A stretch of 32,152 nt of DNA, taken from assembly GCA_947491605.1 (NCBI GenBank), contig CANLJW010000012.1:1-32152 (forward strand), in the 5' to 3' direction. The translations under genes and the position numbers were made by a program. This DNA is from UBA7398 sp947491605 (lineage in GTDB: Bacteria > Actinomycetota > Actinomycetes > Nanopelagicales > Nanopelagicaceae). Shown here one piece after another: positions 31,075 to 32,152 of the stretch (positions within the stretch are counted from its first letter, which is position 1; every line of letters begins with the position of its first letter). The notes under the pieces were generated by a model. It ran no database searches. It saw only the letters and a list, made by a program, of their open reading frames with translations, and was not told the origin of the DNA.

Positions 31075-32152
31075 CCCTAAGAACTCCTAATGCCATTGTT
31101 AAATAAGTAACGCTGACCATAAACGGCAAAAGCGATCCGGCGCCATTAGCTGGCAACAAAATCGCTGCGATTACCGCACCAGAAACAATTCCGCCATTAA
31201 TCATTACATCATAAACTGCGAAAACTCTGCCACGGTACTCGTCGATAATTTTTGATTGCACCAGTGCATCATTTGTAACTTTCAAACTTTGTCCGAATAA
31301 CCCAACAAAAAATATTACAAAAATCAGGATCACTTCAGTTTGAGCAATCGCCAATAGAAATGGGAAAAAACCACAAGCTATTAACATTGATCTAATCCAC
31401 TTATGTCTACCGAATTTGGCTACTCCAAATGGCGCGATGATTGCGCCAATAGTAATTCCGATTCCAGATAACGTGATTGCAAATGCGAACCCAACCAACC
31501 CCGCTTCTGGATTTGCTGGATCATTAAAAGTATTGCGCATTAATAAGAGCGCCATCAACGTAAGAGCTGTGGAACCACCTCTTTGAATTCCGGTTGCGGA
31601 TATTCCAAGAAAACAATCGCGATGGCTCCGCAACATTTTGAAACCGTCACGCATCTCGCGGTATCCATCGATAAAACCACTCTTTTTGATCTCGTGTGCA
31701 AGTGGCCCGATGGCGCTCTTTGGCAACAAAAGCGCGATAAGCGATGCAATGGTGTAACAAGCCGAGGCTAAGATAATTAAATAACCATCAGCGTTATCAG
31801 CTTTTATCTGAGAATTTAATAGGTGTTTAAATCCAATCCCAACCCCACCACCAATTACGACAAAAACCGTTCCACCCGTAACCGCAACCGCGTTATAAGA
31901 AATCAATTGCTTCTTATCTACTAATAGCGGCAACCCTGCGCTAAGCCCGGCAAGGATTAATCGATTTACTCCGAAAGCAACCAATACAAATATTGTTAGT
32001 TCAACACCAGTAACGCCATTACTAATTAGCGTTGCGATAAAAATAAGGGTAATAGCTCTAAATAAGTTTGAACCAAAAACAATTCGCTGTCTGGAGAATC
32101 GATCAAGAAGCGTGCCAACAAATGGTCCTATTAGTGAGTAAGGCAATAAAAC
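31037..32152 (-). CDS. MFS transporter (partial, N-terminus beyond window)
   Basis: The visible 370 or so residues are strongly hydrophobic with about 10 helices. The first visible part, PYSLIGPFVGTLLDRFSRQR, matches the MFS loop 2-3 motif in exporters of the drug/metabolite type; a later loop has the AKFGRHKWIR stretch that resembles the repeat of that motif in the second half. The substrate is not predictable. The start codon lies past the right edge. The stop overlaps the convergent pcnA end by 38 bases, so the two transcripts are antisense at their ends. Confidence 0.88.
   Translation of the reverse strand, partial: VLLPYSLIGPFVGTLLDRFSRQRIVFGSNLFRAITLIFIATLISNGVTGVELTIFVLVAFGVNRLILAGLSAGLPLLVDKKQLISYNAVAVTGGTVFVVIGGGVGIGFKHLLNSQIKADNADGYLIILASACYTIASLIALLLPKSAIGPLAHEIKKSGFIDGYREMRDGFKMLRSHRDCFLGISATGIQRGGSTALTLMALLLMRNTFNDPANPEAGLVGFAFAITLSGIGITIGAIIAPFGVAKFGRHKWIRSMLIACGFFPFLLAIAQTEVILIFVIFFVGLFGQSLKVTNDALVQSKIIDEYRGRVFAVYDVMINGGIVSGAVIAAILLPANGAGSLLPFMVSVTYLTMALGVLRAKNFRAGVHATN

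Noticed and set aside
1..32152. Mobile elements, prophage, CRISPR arrays or defence genes
   Set aside because: No transposase or integrase, no regular repeat arrays, and all genes fit conserved core synteny.

Overview
The window is the chromosomal replication-origin region of an actinobacterium with an unusually AT-rich, compact genome. The order rpmH-rnpA-yidD-yidC-jag-rsmG-parA-parB to the right of dnaA, and dnaA-dnaN-recF-dciA-gyrB-gyrA-tRNA-Ile-tRNA-Ala-ppiA-rhomboid-crgA-trpG-pknB-pstP to the left, matches the actinobacterial (mycobacterial/streptomycete) core. The low GC (about 40% by eye), near absence of spacers, many ATGA-type overlaps, and TTG/GTG starts suggest a streamlined free-living lineage, for example the freshwater Nanopelagicales (acI: Planktophila/Nanopelagicus). 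The family is certain from synteny; the lineage is inference.

Left edge to 8.1 kb: a run of minus-strand metabolic genes (a partial HAD phosphatase, serS, pheA, a glycerophosphodiesterase), then a plus-strand PP2C phosphatase (pstP) overlapping the PASTA kinase pknB. Next come trpG, crgA, a rhomboid protease and cyclophilin ppiA. 8.1-17.5 kb: tRNA-Ala, tRNA-Ile, gyrA, gyrB, dciA, recF, dnaN and dnaA, all minus strand and co-directional with the left replication fork. DnaA boxes lie on both sides of dnaA (15.88-16.04 and 17.52-17.71 kb), and a smaller set lies between crgA and the rhomboid gene at 7.0 kb.

17.8-22.5 kb: plus-strand rpmH, rnpA, yidD, yidC, jag, rsmG, parA and parB. Two parS sites lie in the first codons of rsmG and parA. 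22.5-29.6 kb: a minus-strand series read as Nudix hydrolase, DUF6049-like protein, murJ, trxB, trxA, cwlM, aminotransferase. It is followed by divergent pcnA (CCA-adding enzyme) and a partial MFS transporter at the right edge.

The genes form linked processes: origin firing and helicase loading (DnaA, DnaN, RecF, DciA, gyrase), segregation (ParA, ParB, parS), membrane insertion (YidC, YidD), tRNA maturation (RnpA, PcnA) and cell-wall control (PknB, PstP, CrgA, MurJ, CwlM). I see no mobile element, CRISPR array or clear novel system. The observations most worth checking are a repeated TANNNT-N6-ATG leaderless promoter geometry, a tRNA 3' end one base from the ppiA start codon, a CwlM that lacks catalytic residues, a collapsed kinase operon, and a satellite DnaA-box cluster.
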